Shown here in pieces: positions 30,703-40,726 of a stretch of DNA of 47,816 nt. Where the stretch lies: the IMG/VR virus record IMGVR_UViG_3300043823_000287, positions 1 through 47,816 of that record; one strand, given 5' to 3'. This stretch comes from a virus. Position numbers and translations under genes: made by a program. The notes under the pieces were generated by a model. The model had not been told where the DNA came from and made no database searches. It saw only the letters and a program-made list of their open reading frames with translations. Position 1 is the first letter of the stretch. Every line of letters begins with the position of its first letter.

Positions 30703-32178
30703 TCAGGGTGTAGTGCTGGTCGGTGCCCAGAAGATTTGAGCATAAGTTTGCGTGTTCCAATAATAGGGAAGAGCCGAAAAAAACAGATTCGCCCCATCGG
30801 GAACAACGATTTGCGTGGAGGAAACGCCCCCCGAACTTTGATTGCTGAAAAAAGAGCCATCGACAATTCCAGAGGTGGAACCGCTGGACGAAGTGGTGAT
30901 CCCTTCAGGGAAGCTCATTCCTGACGATGACCATGAAGAGGAGGTTGTATCGTAACTCGTGTTCGTGGTGTTGAATCCGGTGTAACTTGTCGTTACTGAA
31001 ACCCAGACTACGGCGTAATAACTATCTGTATCAGATATGCCTCCGTCGCTTTCAGCTTCTGAATCAGTATAAGAAATCAAACTAATTGTTTGTTGTAGAG
31101 AGGTGCCAGAAAACGTCGTGGTTCCGTTTGAAAAGTAAGAAATAAAAGAGCAGGAATCGGAACTTGATCCATCCGTTCCATTCATCGTCCATTCATAAAA
31201 ACCGACTCCAAAAGTCACATCATAGGTTCCTGCCCCAGCTCGATTTGTTTGTGGAAAAGTTGTAAAGTCATCTCCTTCTAATACTGAATATGCCCCCCAA
31301 TTTCCCGAAAACGTGCTGCTGCTGGCTGGGAAGGTGTATGTGACTTGATAAGAGCTTATTGTTGTCCCGTAGGAAGTAATCGTTGAGCCGGAGGATTCAA
31401 CCGTTGTGGATGTCATCAACACGAAATTCGTGGAATCGCTTTGGGAAAGCGATCCTGACGCATAGCTCGACGAGGTGGAAACATTCGTATCCGTCCATGA
31501 GGTCTCGGTGACAGAGGAATACGAAGGATAGGAGATTGGGGCGTAGACGTTCGGATGGATTTCCGCGACATCATACTGCGGATTCATGTTTTCCCCGTAA
31601 ACCGAATTGACCGCAAAAATTCCGATGGCCGGATAAGTGCTACCCGTCACATAAGCGATCCCATAATTGCATGAAGTGACATAGGTGCCGTCTACAAGTC
31701 CTGAAAACGATTCTGAAGATGATTCGGACGATGTAAATGAAGCCCAAGTATTTATTGTTCTAGTATCTGGAGTAACTGCAATTTCTGTTTCCCCACTGGC
31801 TTGCAACGTATAACTAGACCAACTTGACGAAAGTATTTCTGGCACAAAAGAAATCGACGATACAATATCAGTCGTTTCAAAAGTCGTAAATTCTCCGGAC
31901 TCAACGCTGACAAAACAGCCAGAATAAGAATAACTGGGCGACGCGGTTAAACTTCCATTGGCGTCAGTAGGTTGAGATCCGGTACTTGATGAGTAAGTGA
32001 TCGGCAGCGACGAAGAATCACTGGAGCTACTGGTTGTGTAACTGGTCGAAAAAGAAGAATAGGTGTTACTTTGGTCGTCCTCCCATGAAAACGAATACAA
32101 ATCCCACGTGGCAAACGTCACATCCACCTCTTGTGTCGTTGAGGTCGTCGCGCAGGGAGTCGGCAACGCGTAGCTCAT
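30703..32178 (-). CDS. Ser/Thr/Tyr-rich surface protein (candidate tail spike/fibre)
   Basis: It is 491 residues, very rich in Ser and Thr with many Tyr (runs such as TTSSSSDSSSLPITYSSSTG). Beta-strand pattern throughout, few charged residues, no signal peptide. The end, PDGANLFFSALPYYWNTQTY, resembles fibre tips. Bases at roughly 31.4-32.5 kb look more GC-rich than the flanks, suggesting a recent exchange. No family is recognised. Its neighbours are two tail genes upstream and two glycosyltransferase-like genes downstream. Confidence 0.7.
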   Translation of the reverse strand: MSYALPTPCATTSTTQEVDVTFATWDLYSFSWEDDQSNTYSSFSTSYTTSSSSDSSSLPITYSSSTGSQPTDANGSLTASPSYSYSGCFVSVESGEFTTFETTDIVSSISFVPEILSSSWSSYTLQASGETEIAVTPDTRTINTWASFTSSESSSESFSGLVDGTYVTSCNYGIAYVTGSTYPAIGIFAVNSVYGENMNPQYDVAEIHPNVYAPISYPSYSSVTETSWTDTNVSTSSSYASGSLSQSDSTNFVLMTSTTVESSGSTITSYGTTISSYQVTYTFPASSSTFSGNWGAYSVLEGDDFTTFPQTNRAGAGTYDVTFGVGFYEWTMNGTDGSSSDSCSFISYFSNGTTTFSGTSLQQTISLISYTDSEAESDGGISDTDSYYAVVWVSVTTSYTGFNTTNTSYDTTSSSWSSSGMSFPEGITTSSSGSTSGIVDGSFFSNQSSGGVSSTQIVVPDGANLFFSALPYYWNTQTYAQIFWAPTSTTP

Positions 32179-32181
32179 GTG

Positions 32182-32703
32182 TTAGGAAACGGCCCAATAG
32201 CCGAGGTTGAATGTCTGCGTGGCCGTCAAGGTGACGTTTTTGCCGACGATATTGTAGGCCATTGATGCCTTGTAGAGACCGACGAGCACATCAAATCCCG
32301 TGGGCAGTTCCCCATCCGCTGATTTCTGGACATCGGGCGTGTCGGTATCGACGTTGAGGGTTACTCCGGTAACGCTGCTGCCGTCGGAATCCACGGTGGC
32401 CTTGATGTACCAGAGGGAAGTCGCATCCACGGTGAACGTGGAAAACATATTTGCCGGCATGACGCCGTTAATAAGTCCGGGCCAGATTTGGATTTGAGGG
32501 CTAGAAGAGCTGGACGATGAAATAACGTCCCAAGGGCTATAAGAAACAGCAGAGGAAATAGTAGATGGAACAAATGGTGCTGGCATTTTAGGATCAGTCG
32601 TCCAAATTGGCGCAAAGCTACCGCCCATCCCAATGCCTTGAGAGAAGGTGGGTTTTGGTGATGATATTGGCCCAAATCCTGCAAATGATATTTCGTTAGC
32701 CAT
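32182..32703 (-). CDS. Tail-associated structural protein, 173 residues
   Basis: It starts MANEISFAGFGPISSPKPTF and contains VISSSSSSSPQIQIWPGLIN and VDSDGSSVTGVTLNVDTDTP, ending TLTATQTFNLGYWAVS. Beta-rich, with a Ser run. Gene order suggests a fibre-base or connector between the 463-residue tail protein and the Ser/Thr-rich protein. The 5' half looks like its upstream neighbours in base use, and the 3' half is GC-richer. Confidence 0.65.
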   Translation of the reverse strand: MANEISFAGFGPISSPKPTFSQGIGMGGSFAPIWTTDPKMPAPFVPSTISSAVSYSPWDVISSSSSSSPQIQIWPGLINGVMPANMFSTFTVDATSLWYIKATVDSDGSSVTGVTLNVDTDTPDVQKSADGELPTGFDVLVGLYKASMAYNIVGKNVTLTATQTFNLGYWAVS

Positions 32704-32704
32704 T

Positions 32705-34078
32705 TTATTTAAGCAGAACCCATTGCTCGCTTATTCTGTAAATGTTTGCCTTCCAATACTCAACCTCATACGCAATCATTTGGAATGTTCCTACATATGC
32801 AATGTATTGCGTCGCTGTTGTAGATGTAGGCTGTATTTCAAGCGTATCGCTGATATATCCATAAGTAGGATTATTCGGCAAAGTGGTGATTGTTAATGGC
32901 CCGAAGCTATCCGTTAGGGCATCTGGTATGTTTATCTGAAACAACAGTCCATCAACATAAACATTAACAGCGAGGGGATCAAATAGTGCGTAGCTCGGAT
33001 CGCCAGATGGAGGGCCGTACTGATAAGATGTTACATACTTGAAAACTGTTTGATAGCTTCTTTTCGCCCTCATCACTGGCTGAACCTTTACAATTGTTTC
33101 TGCATTGGATGTGTTGATGAGGCTTACATTGTAATCGGTAATAAGATTAGGGCTTGAATATGCTCCAGTTTTGTATTCCGTTCTATTTGCAGGAAGTGAT
33201 GCTATCGTTGACTGAATGCGTATGGTTTTCCAAACATCTACGGGTTCATCTCTGGAGGATATTAGCCCATTGATGGGAGTCAGACTGGTTCCCGGTGATA
33301 CAATCTGCTTGGTGTTGGTAACAACTAGATTCAAGTCTGGATCATACTGATAACCAGTTAGGGTGGAAATAGATGAGTAATCAGCTTCCGTGAGTTCAGA
33401 TTTAACACTATCAACAGGATTGATTTCCAGTTTTACAGTAGATAGGGTTGGGGCTGGAAGGGATGTTCCAGCAGCTACAACCTGCTTCTTTAGATTGATA
33501 TATCCAAACTCTCCAATTCCTTGTCCATCTATTTCCGGGCCGGGGATACTCTCGTACACCCGCTGCACCACCACATAACGAGAGCGTAAAGGATTATCGT
33601 CTGGAAGTTCCACCATCTTCTGCTGAGAGATGATTTGGGTTCCTCCAAACACGGGGTCAGTTGACCCCAGAGAAGCGGCAGAGTAGGAAGAGCGAGGAGT
33701 GATGTATGTGCGGCTAGTGATTGGATACGAAGGATTATTTGCGCTGTAATCCAATCCATAATTCCAAGGATCTTGCGATGAAAGAGTCCTGTCGTTTGCG
33801 TAGGTGTTATATACAAACTGACCATCCTCAGAGGGTCGCTGATGGACTAAATAAAGGGTTGACGGGAACTTGTTTGCATCACGACCAGTGTATGTGATAC
33901 TGCCATCTAGGGGTTGCGGATTGTAAGTTCCTTTTTCTACGCTCTCCTTAACAACCAGAATAATGTGACCACTCTTAGTATAAAAGTCGGGTACTAGAGG
34001 CGTTGGATACTGAGGTACTCCAACCTCTAGGGGAGGATGCGGGAACGGAGGTTGTTTTGGAGTTTTTGAAGTAGCCAT
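32705..34078 (-). CDS. Tail structural protein, about 457 residues
   Basis: I chose the ATG at 34076-34078 (MATSKTPKQPPFPHPPLEVG) after AAATAAT. Six extra codons are possible. It reads YTGRDANKFPSTLYLVHQRP, RYVVVQRVYESIPGPE, YRTVF-like segments and a beta-rich C-terminus. The YVVVQRVYE and LPDDNPLRSRY parts repeat the style of phage virion proteins. No enzymatic motif. Tail or baseplate-like role by context. Confidence 0.65.
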   Translation of the reverse strand: MATSKTPKQPPFPHPPLEVGVPQYPTPLVPDFYTKSGHIILVVKESVEKGTYNPQPLDGSITYTGRDANKFPSTLYLVHQRPSEDGQFVYNTYANDRTLSSQDPWNYGLDYSANNPSYPITSRTYITPRSSYSAASLGSTDPVFGGTQIISQQKMVELPDDNPLRSRYVVVQRVYESIPGPEIDGQGIGEFGYINLKKQVVAAGTSLPAPTLSTVKLEINPVDSVKSELTEADYSSISTLTGYQYDPDLNLVVTNTKQIVSPGTSLTPINGLISSRDEPVDVWKTIRIQSTIASLPANRTEYKTGAYSSPNLITDYNVSLINTSNAETIVKVQPVMRAKRSYQTVFKYVTSYQYGPPSGDPSYALFDPLAVNVYVDGLLFQINIPDALTDSFGPLTITTLPNNPTYGYISDTLEIQPTSTTATQYIAYVGTFQMIAYEVEYWKANIYRISEQWVLLK

Positions 34079-34079
34079 A

Positions 34080-36149
34080 TTATTTCTGCGGGACATCTCC
34101 TCTTCCTATTCCACCGACAGTCGGGATAGAGAGTTCCAAGGCTTGCCAGAAGGATTCTGGGGAGCGAGGAGTAGGTTTGGGAGCAACCAGAGTGCTGATC
34201 TTATCTTGCCATTCCTGTTGGTCAATGGGTTGTTCAAGGTCTGTCATATCCGCAACATATTGCAATGCCGCTGGGATATACGGGCGAGCATAGATTTCAG
34301 CGAATGTCTGAGGGATACGATCACGGGCATGGGCAATCTTCTCAAAGTCGAACATGGAATGGACGAACGGAGCTTCTTCAATAAGCCCAAGGGAGGTTTT
34401 AATTGCTCCGCTGGCGATGACTTGAAGCTGTTCAGCGGGAGTATCTGCATCCTGCATATGGTTCTCCCAGAACCTAGCCATCGTTGATCCAATCTGGAGG
34501 CAAGCAAAGAGGGGGTTCTCAAGGAGGTTGCGAGGGATAGGGCCAACTGTGCCGTAGTCTTTCTCCCCCTTGTCTTCGCCAGTCAGATACAACCCTCCGA
34601 TCTGATCCTTCATCAAAGCACCCGCCGCAAGCATTAGAAGCCCCGCAGATCCGTTTTTAAGCTGACGCATGATAACATCAGCTTCTTCTGGTGAAAGTTT
34701 GTCTATGCCCGTCCTGAGTGCCTTAAGGACTCCGACAGTGCCCTGTCCTGTTCCCAGCGCATACTCAAAGGTCTGCATAAGGATATTGGTGGGGATCTTG
34801 ACGATGGGAAGGGTCTGCTCCAGAGCAAAGCCAACAGTCTTACCCAACGCTCCTCCACGCTTCAAGCTCTGTACGGCATTGTTGTATTGCTGGACGATGA
34901 AGTTATCCTCCTTGAAGATGGATCTATTGGCATACTTAAATGCTTCTGCCTCTGCTTGATTGATAACGGCTGGATCTCTGGCATCCATTCCATTCCTCTC
35001 TGCCCATCGAAGATAACGCTCTACACCCACCTCATAGTTTGCTAGGCGAGTTGGGTTTTTGATCGCCTCATGGAATCTTCCAAACCATCCCAGCCAGTTC
35101 TGAGGAACTCCAGACTCACGACCAAACTTCTTCTCAAGGAAGGAAGCATCCTTACCAGATAGAATTCCTTGGAACTCTTTTGCTCCCTTAATGAACCCCC
35201 TATAATAAGAATTCAGCCCCTCTGCCATTCCACGGGCATCCGATCCCTCAATCGGAGCCTTGTTTGCAATGGCATCAAGGATGGGGATGGTGCGAAGAGC
35301 AAGTCCAGCAGACTCCGTAAACCCTCTAGTCAATGCCACTTCAGTAGATGCGGCGGCTAGTTTGGCAATAGACTTGGGACTAGAAAGGATGGAGAACCGC
35401 TTGAACGCATTAAGGAAATCCAAAGACTTCTGAAGCGGGGTTCTGTTCTCGTATTCGATACGCTCCAGCTTTTTGTCAATCTCATTGCGGAGCTTATTGA
35501 CCAAATCCTGCTTCGCTAGAATCTCTGGAGTCTGAATCTCCTCACGCACCTGACGTTTCGGAGCGAGATCATTCTCTGCAAGCCTTCTTTGCAATTCAGC
35601 GGTCTGTCTGTCAAGACGGGTTGCCTTATTGCGGATAGCGGCTTCTTTGAGTTGTGCTAACTTCCAAGGAGTGCCTTTAAGTTGCTTTTGCAACTCGGCC
35701 TTCTGCTCACGAAGTTTTGTAATTTTTTCAGACTCAACTATTGACCTCTTGGGCTTTTCTGGAGGGGCTTCTTCTGATTTCAGCTTCTTATCCAGTTCGG
35801 CAATGTCCTTGTTGAGTTGAACTTGCTTTTTGTTCTCCTCATGCAAGGTCTTCAACCCATTATGCTCTTGGATCTGGGAATCTATCTGCTTGAGCTTGGC
35901 ACGGGATGCCTTGATGTAATTGTTGGTGACGGCATCACGATCCTTTTCAGTCTTGTTCTGCCTAAACAAAGCCTCATCCTGCAAGGATTTTAGCTTCTCC
36001 ATCTCATGATTCTTTCTGATGTTCAAGCCACGAGTTGCCACAGCTATTTTTGCACCAGCATCCAAGGAACCGCTCTTGAGATCTTTTTGGATCTTGGCGA
36101 TCTCTTCCTTGTCTTTTGCCGCTAGATCATTCGCACGATAGCAATTCAT
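34080..36149 (-). CDS. Internal virion-type protein with large polyvalent-protein region, 689 residues
   Basis: The N-terminal 240 residues are charged coiled coil (KTLHEENKKQVQLNKDIAEL, RKQ-rich). A mostly helical region follows with PLQKSLDFLNAFKRFSILSS, AAASTEVALTRGFTESAGLA, NPTRLANYEVGVERYLRWAE and GGALGKTVGFALEQTLPIVK, recalling the large polyvalent-protein-associated regions injected with phage DNA. It contains hydrophobic patches (GLLMLAAGALM). It probably resides in the head and enters the host with the genome. It overlaps the 1248-residue gene by 23 bases. Confidence 0.65.
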   Translation of the reverse strand: MNCYRANDLAAKDKEEIAKIQKDLKSGSLDAGAKIAVATRGLNIRKNHEMEKLKSLQDEALFRQNKTEKDRDAVTNNYIKASRAKLKQIDSQIQEHNGLKTLHEENKKQVQLNKDIAELDKKLKSEEAPPEKPKRSIVESEKITKLREQKAELQKQLKGTPWKLAQLKEAAIRNKATRLDRQTAELQRRLAENDLAPKRQVREEIQTPEILAKQDLVNKLRNEIDKKLERIEYENRTPLQKSLDFLNAFKRFSILSSPKSIAKLAAASTEVALTRGFTESAGLALRTIPILDAIANKAPIEGSDARGMAEGLNSYYRGFIKGAKEFQGILSGKDASFLEKKFGRESGVPQNWLGWFGRFHEAIKNPTRLANYEVGVERYLRWAERNGMDARDPAVINQAEAEAFKYANRSIFKEDNFIVQQYNNAVQSLKRGGALGKTVGFALEQTLPIVKIPTNILMQTFEYALGTGQGTVGVLKALRTGIDKLSPEEADVIMRQLKNGSAGLLMLAAGALMKDQIGGLYLTGEDKGEKDYGTVGPIPRNLLENPLFACLQIGSTMARFWENHMQDADTPAEQLQVIASGAIKTSLGLIEEAPFVHSMFDFEKIAHARDRIPQTFAEIYARPYIPAALQYVADMTDLEQPIDQQEWQDKISTLVAPKPTPRSPESFWQALELSIPTVGGIGRGDVPQK

Positions 36150-39100
36150 TTTCGAGTTCTCCTAGTAGTTCGCCCATGTCAGCGGCGACATCATTAAAGT
36201 GGGTTTCCATTTGGGATTCCAGGGACTTTACTTCAAGTTCTAACTTGCTTGCAAGCCTAGACACAGCCTTTTCCCTAGCCGCTGGGCTGAAATCCTTGGT
36301 TCGAGCAATCTCCTCCTCAAGCATCCTTCTGGCATCGGCGGTACGCTTAATGGATTCTTGAAATGATTCCTTGGACTCCTGCCTAAACGCACCATACCCA
36401 TTCAGAGCATCCATCGTCTGTTGCATCGTCCAATCGCTTCCAAGGATCTTCTGAACCCTATCATGGACTTCTTCTGCGATTTGCTTGGGTGGCTTTCCCT
36501 CAAGAAGTTCTGAAAGATTTCTAGCCATTCCACGAATAGAAAGACCAGTTGTGAGTGGGTTTTCTATGGAGTGTTTGAGCAGGGATGAGTAGCGATTAAC
36601 CTCCTGCTTTGGAGATGCCAGCCTTTCTCCAGACACAGCCTCGGATAGCTTGCGATGTGTATCAATCAGATCGGCAAATCCAGACAATGCCCTCTCTGCC
36701 TTTTGTTTATCAAAGGACGAGTTGGAATCCTCAAATGCTTTTTGTAGTTTGTCAGCCAAGGCTAAGAGTTCTTTGGAGTCGGAGTCGGACAAGTCTCCTC
36801 CCTTTCCAGCCTTGCGTAGTGCCGACCTTCCCTTCTTTACCACAGCAACGGGTGAGTAGTTGTTCTTAAATACTGCTCTTCCGAACTGCAATGCGCTTCC
36901 AGATGCGCTTCTGGTATTAAGGAATAGATTGGTCTTCTCAAGGAAATCACGCTCTGCTTCAAATGCCTCTTGCTGTTTTTGAGCAAGCAGGGGAGAGCCT
37001 TGCTTTTCGCTGATCTCAGTGTTGATGAGGTCGTTCATTGCCGCATCACGCTTGACCATAGACTCGGTGACTGAGTGAATGAGAACTGCTTGATCCACGG
37101 GGTCGAGAACACGCATATTATATTTCAATCCAGCAACCAGAGTCCTTTGATACTGGCTATCGTTGTTCATGCGGTCTGCGGCTTCTTCCCAAACTTGCTT
37201 GTTCCTCTTGATCTCATCCTTGAGCATGGGGTCATATCCACGCACCTCAAGCTCCTTGTTAAGGGATTCAATGTTGGTGCGGATGTCTTCGGTTCTACGG
37301 AACTTGGCGGCCTCACGAATCTCGTCAACTGTCTTGCCTTTCCAGAAGTCTTGCTGACGAATGGAGTCCTTGATCGGGCGTTCAAAGTATGCGCTATGTG
37401 CGGCGGCTTTCTCCGAATCCATGTAGAGGTTACGAAGCCTGTCCTCGCTATACTTGGAATAGATTTTATTCTTGCCAACAAATTGTTCCTTCCATTGCTC
37501 GTAGGATAGATTGCCCTTGGAGTGGATGTTTGCTCCATTGGTCAGATCAGTTTCGTGCTGAAGCTCTGCGGAGTTCTGCGCTCCGGGGCCTTGCGGCAGT
37601 TCCTTGAAATCATCCATCAAGACATGATTGCTATGCATCTTGTATCCAGATGCCTTGTCTTTCTCAAACTCAGCAGTCTTCAACTGACCACTCTTGCGAG
37701 CCAGAGCCTCGGCTTGATCCCTTGTGATAAATTCGTCCTTGTCGGTTCTATATCCAAATTCAACTCCCTCCCTCATGTTGGGCTGGTTGAACTTTTGAAC
37801 CTCGCTGTAGGGCACTCCTGCGTCCAGCATTGCGGTCTGGTGATTCGATCCGTATCCAATCTTGCCCTTGTTGGGGCCAGAGTTGATGCGATATGCGGCT
37901 GAAAGGATGCGAGTACCCTGCGGGGCATCCTTGGCGATCTTCTCAGATAGCTTTGCCTTGGGCTTGCCTTGTTCCTTGCCTACTTGCTCCAGCTTGGCTT
38001 TGTGTGCCTCAACTCGCTTCTGGATAGCGGCAGGGTCAACTGCTCTCTTGGTGAGGGCTTGTTTAGCCCAAGCATCTGCTTCATCGGGGGTTTTGGCGTA
38101 CTCCAGACGGCGAGGAGCTTTTACTTCTTCTTTTTTACCTTCACCTTCCCGCTGTGGAGTTCCTTTTTGAGCTTCGACTGTTGCTGGCTCGACAGGGGCG
38201 ACCCCTTCGACAGGAGATACCCCACTTGTTTCTTTGACTTCTGTTACTGTTTCACTTGGTTGTTCTGGTTGTGCCTCGGCAGTAGCCTCGGCGGGTTTTT
38301 CTAAAGTTGCTTTGTCCTTGAGAGCGTTATCCAGCTTCCTTTGGGCAATCTGCCTCCTTTTCTTATTGGCTGGGGTGTCTTTCGTGGACTCAAGAACTGC
38401 TTGAGCCTCGCTGATTCGCTTCTCAACATCCTCTGGCTTGATCGTGATCTCGGCTTTCTCCTTCTCTTTGCGGAGGCGAACATCATAACGACCAGCCACT
38501 TCCTCTACGGAGGGGATATTACGAAGGAATCCAAGCTCTTCTGATTCTGAATCGGATAATGCTCCCTCTTTCTTGAGTTGTGCCTCTAATTCAGTCCTGC
38601 GATCATTGGCGAGTTTCTCCAATCCCTTTGCAGTAACATACTTTGCCTGTTGTTTAGGAGCTTCAGTAGCCTCAATGCCAGCATCAGTCTTGGTAACTCC
38701 AGCCACTTTTGCCGTCTCAGGAAGTCCAGCGGCGGCAATCTCGTCAACTCCTTGCTTCGTCTTGATTGCTTCGTTCTTTGCGGCGTTATAAAGCCTTTCT
38801 TCTGCCGTTTCAAAGCCAACTCCACCAAGAACTGCGCCAGTCAAGGCTGATCGTCCAAGAGATTCTCCCGTGATTGGTGCAGGAGCCTCATCGCTAATGC
38901 CAGTTGCTTGCTCTCCAGCCTCAACAGCATAGCGAACAGGCTCAAATGCGGCTCCACCAACTGCTCCCAAAGCCGCTCTGGAGCCAATAGCTTTAGCCGC
39001 TTCCTTTACAGCTTCCCCTTCAGCGGCTTTTTCTGCTGCTTCTTTACCAGCTTTGTAGAATCCTTTAAGGGATTTGATGCCGAATGGGAGCATGGAGGCA

Positions 39101-39873
39101 ACATCCCCCGCTTCAGCGGCTTTAGGTGCGGCTTGTTTCGCCTCCTTAATGCCTTTCTTGATCCCGAGAATGGACTCAACTGGCTTGATGAGGGCTTTGT
39201 CAGCTAATTCGGAACCGCCTTCAAAGGCGAACATCCCTACTGCTGGTGCGGCAACCAATCCAAGCCCACCAGTTGCAATTTCCTCTGGTATAAGAGCCGC
39301 TTCAGCGAGAGTTGCGGCAACTGTACCCACTCCAGCTTTAACCAGTCCCTCAATTCCAGATGCAGTAGCGGCTTTCTGCCCCTCCGCTGTCTGGAGTTGC
39401 CCTGCTAATGTGGGAGCGGGGGTTGGAACCCCGCTCGTCCCTACTTCCGCTTCGTTCCCCTGAGTGCCTTCTGGTCGTATTGCTTGCCGACCTTCTTCCC
39501 CTTGGGTTCGTTGGCCTTTTGCTTGGGCATTTTCTTCATTCGTCTCACCTCTTTCCGCTAGTATTTGATCGAATATGTCGCCTTTTAGCGGCGGTTTTTG
39601 GGGATGTGACTGACGGGCGTTGACTTGCCCGACAGACTCTTGCCCGTTCCGTGGACTGGATTGATCGACGGCCTGTGACCCGCCGCCAGCGGAAGGCTGG
39701 TTTTGTTGGTAGGCTCCTCGTTCCGCATTGCTTTGCGGGTTGGCTTGTGACTGATCTTGTTCATTGTTTTTTTCACCTCCTTGTGTTTGTCTTTCAGATA
39801 ATACTTCATCAAAAATGTCCCTCTTGGGGGCATCTTTTTTAATTCCTAGAATCTCATCGAAAATATCAGCCAT
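36127..39873 (-). CDS. Giant internal/polyvalent protein, 1248 residues, with DIFDEIL repeats
   Basis: The N-terminus has three short repeats: DIFDEIL (3-9), DIFDEVL (19-25) and DIFDQIL (99-105), in a Gln/Asn-rich region. Gly/Ala-rich, membrane-prone segments follow (GLGLVAAPAVGMFAFEGG at about 203-220, and around 300-355). At about 655-731 lies a domain with AAYRINSGPNKGKIGYGSNH, then GYRTDKDEFITRDQAEALAR and KSGQL, as in phage polyvalent proteins. The C-terminal third is coiled coil. It is probably a DNA-ejection protein. Confidence 0.7.
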   Translation of the reverse strand: MADIFDEILGIKKDAPKRDIFDEVLSERQTQGGEKNNEQDQSQANPQSNAERGAYQQNQPSAGGGSQAVDQSSPRNGQESVGQVNARQSHPQKPPLKGDIFDQILAERGETNEENAQAKGQRTQGEEGRQAIRPEGTQGNEAEVGTSGVPTPAPTLAGQLQTAEGQKAATASGIEGLVKAGVGTVAATLAEAALIPEEIATGGLGLVAAPAVGMFAFEGGSELADKALIKPVESILGIKKGIKEAKQAAPKAAEAGDVASMLPFGIKSLKGFYKAGKEAAEKAAEGEAVKEAAKAIGSRAALGAVGGAAFEPVRYAVEAGEQATGISDEAPAPITGESLGRSALTGAVLGGVGFETAEERLYNAAKNEAIKTKQGVDEIAAAGLPETAKVAGVTKTDAGIEATEAPKQQAKYVTAKGLEKLANDRRTELEAQLKKEGALSDSESEELGFLRNIPSVEEVAGRYDVRLRKEKEKAEITIKPEDVEKRISEAQAVLESTKDTPANKKRRQIAQRKLDNALKDKATLEKPAEATAEAQPEQPSETVTEVKETSGVSPVEGVAPVEPATVEAQKGTPQREGEGKKEEVKAPRRLEYAKTPDEADAWAKQALTKRAVDPAAIQKRVEAHKAKLEQVGKEQGKPKAKLSEKIAKDAPQGTRILSAAYRINSGPNKGKIGYGSNHQTAMLDAGVPYSEVQKFNQPNMREGVEFGYRTDKDEFITRDQAEALARKSGQLKTAEFEKDKASGYKMHSNHVLMDDFKELPQGPGAQNSAELQHETDLTNGANIHSKGNLSYEQWKEQFVGKNKIYSKYSEDRLRNLYMDSEKAAAHSAYFERPIKDSIRQQDFWKGKTVDEIREAAKFRRTEDIRTNIESLNKELEVRGYDPMLKDEIKRNKQVWEEAADRMNNDSQYQRTLVAGLKYNMRVLDPVDQAVLIHSVTESMVKRDAAMNDLINTEISEKQGSPLLAQKQQEAFEAERDFLEKTNLFLNTRSASGSALQFGRAVFKNNYSPVAVVKKGRSALRKAGKGGDLSDSDSKELLALADKLQKAFEDSNSSFDKQKAERALSGFADLIDTHRKLSEAVSGERLASPKQEVNRYSSLLKHSIENPLTTGLSIRGMARNLSELLEGKPPKQIAEEVHDRVQKILGSDWTMQQTMDALNGYGAFRQESKESFQESIKRTADARRMLEEEIARTKDFSPAAREKAVSRLASKLELEVKSLESQMETHFNDVAADMGELLGELENELLSCE

Positions 39874-39879
39874 GACGGG

Positions 39880-40725
39880 CTAGTAGGTATAGCCACTCTT
39901 CTTTGCCAAGTCCATCAGAAGTTTTTTCTGTTGTTCGTGAGGCAAGTTGGGATCAATGTTGCGTTTAAGGCCCCGCAACACAGTTAGTTGTTCCTCAATA
40001 GGGAGGGAGTTAAGTGGTATTGCCTTTGGCCTTGCCCCCTTCTCGTACTTGTATTTCATCTCTCCTTCGGGAGACAGTTCACCAGCCACAAGGCCAGACT
40101 TAAATGCAGTCTCACGCTCTTGAATTTTTTTCTGCATGGCTTGTTGGGCTTGAAGTTGATCCCTTTGCTGTTGGGCTGGCTTAAATACTTTTTCAACTGA
40201 TAAATCCCAGTTGACCGATCCATCTTTATTTCGAGGAAGCGTCCTAGGATCTCCGCTCCAACCATATCCAGCCCCTATTTTATTCCAAGAATCCAAATAG
40301 TCGGCATGAGACGCCTTTGCTTCTTGGAGCATGGAATCAATCGCCTGTCTTCCACCAGTTGTTGCCCTTGCTTTGTGAATATCTGGATCTCCCATGATTT
40401 TTTCATATCTCTCTTGAAATCCCATATCAGCGGGGTTTCCTAGAGTAGATGAAATTTTTTCTTGGGCAGATTCAAGGGCCTCTTGCTGATCCATCATGCG
40501 AAGCTCCTTGCGGTCTCTGATATCCTGCATTCTTTCTTGCCTTAACGATCTTGCGTTTTCAAGATCAAAACTTTTTTGTTCTCTTTGTTCTCTGGCTAAA
40601 GCAAGGGCATCTTGAAATTGCGCCTGTTTTTCTTCAGTTTCGGGACTAAGATAATGCTCAAGGTATGGTGAACCCATTCCGCTGGGGCGAGAGCTAAAGA
40701 TGTAAGCGGGGCCTTGTGTTGCCAT
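39880..40725 (-). CDS. Hypothetical virion protein, 281 residues
   Basis: It starts MATQGPAYIFSSRPSGMGSP and then has a long charged helix (LALAREQREQKSFDLENARS, LRQERMQDIRDRKELRMM). It contains GYGWSGDPRTLPRNKDGSVN and a glutamine-rich helix (QQQRDQLQAQQAMQKKIQE). No family. Position before the giant protein suggests a structural or ejection partner. The start follows AAATAAT. Confidence 0.65.
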   Translation of the reverse strand: MATQGPAYIFSSRPSGMGSPYLEHYLSPETEEKQAQFQDALALAREQREQKSFDLENARSLRQERMQDIRDRKELRMMDQQEALESAQEKISSTLGNPADMGFQERYEKIMGDPDIHKARATTGGRQAIDSMLQEAKASHADYLDSWNKIGAGYGWSGDPRTLPRNKDGSVNWDLSVEKVFKPAQQQRDQLQAQQAMQKKIQERETAFKSGLVAGELSPEGEMKYKYEKGARPKAIPLNSLPIEEQLTVLRGLKRNIDPNLPHEQQKKLLMDLAKKSGYTY

Positions 40726-40726
40726 A

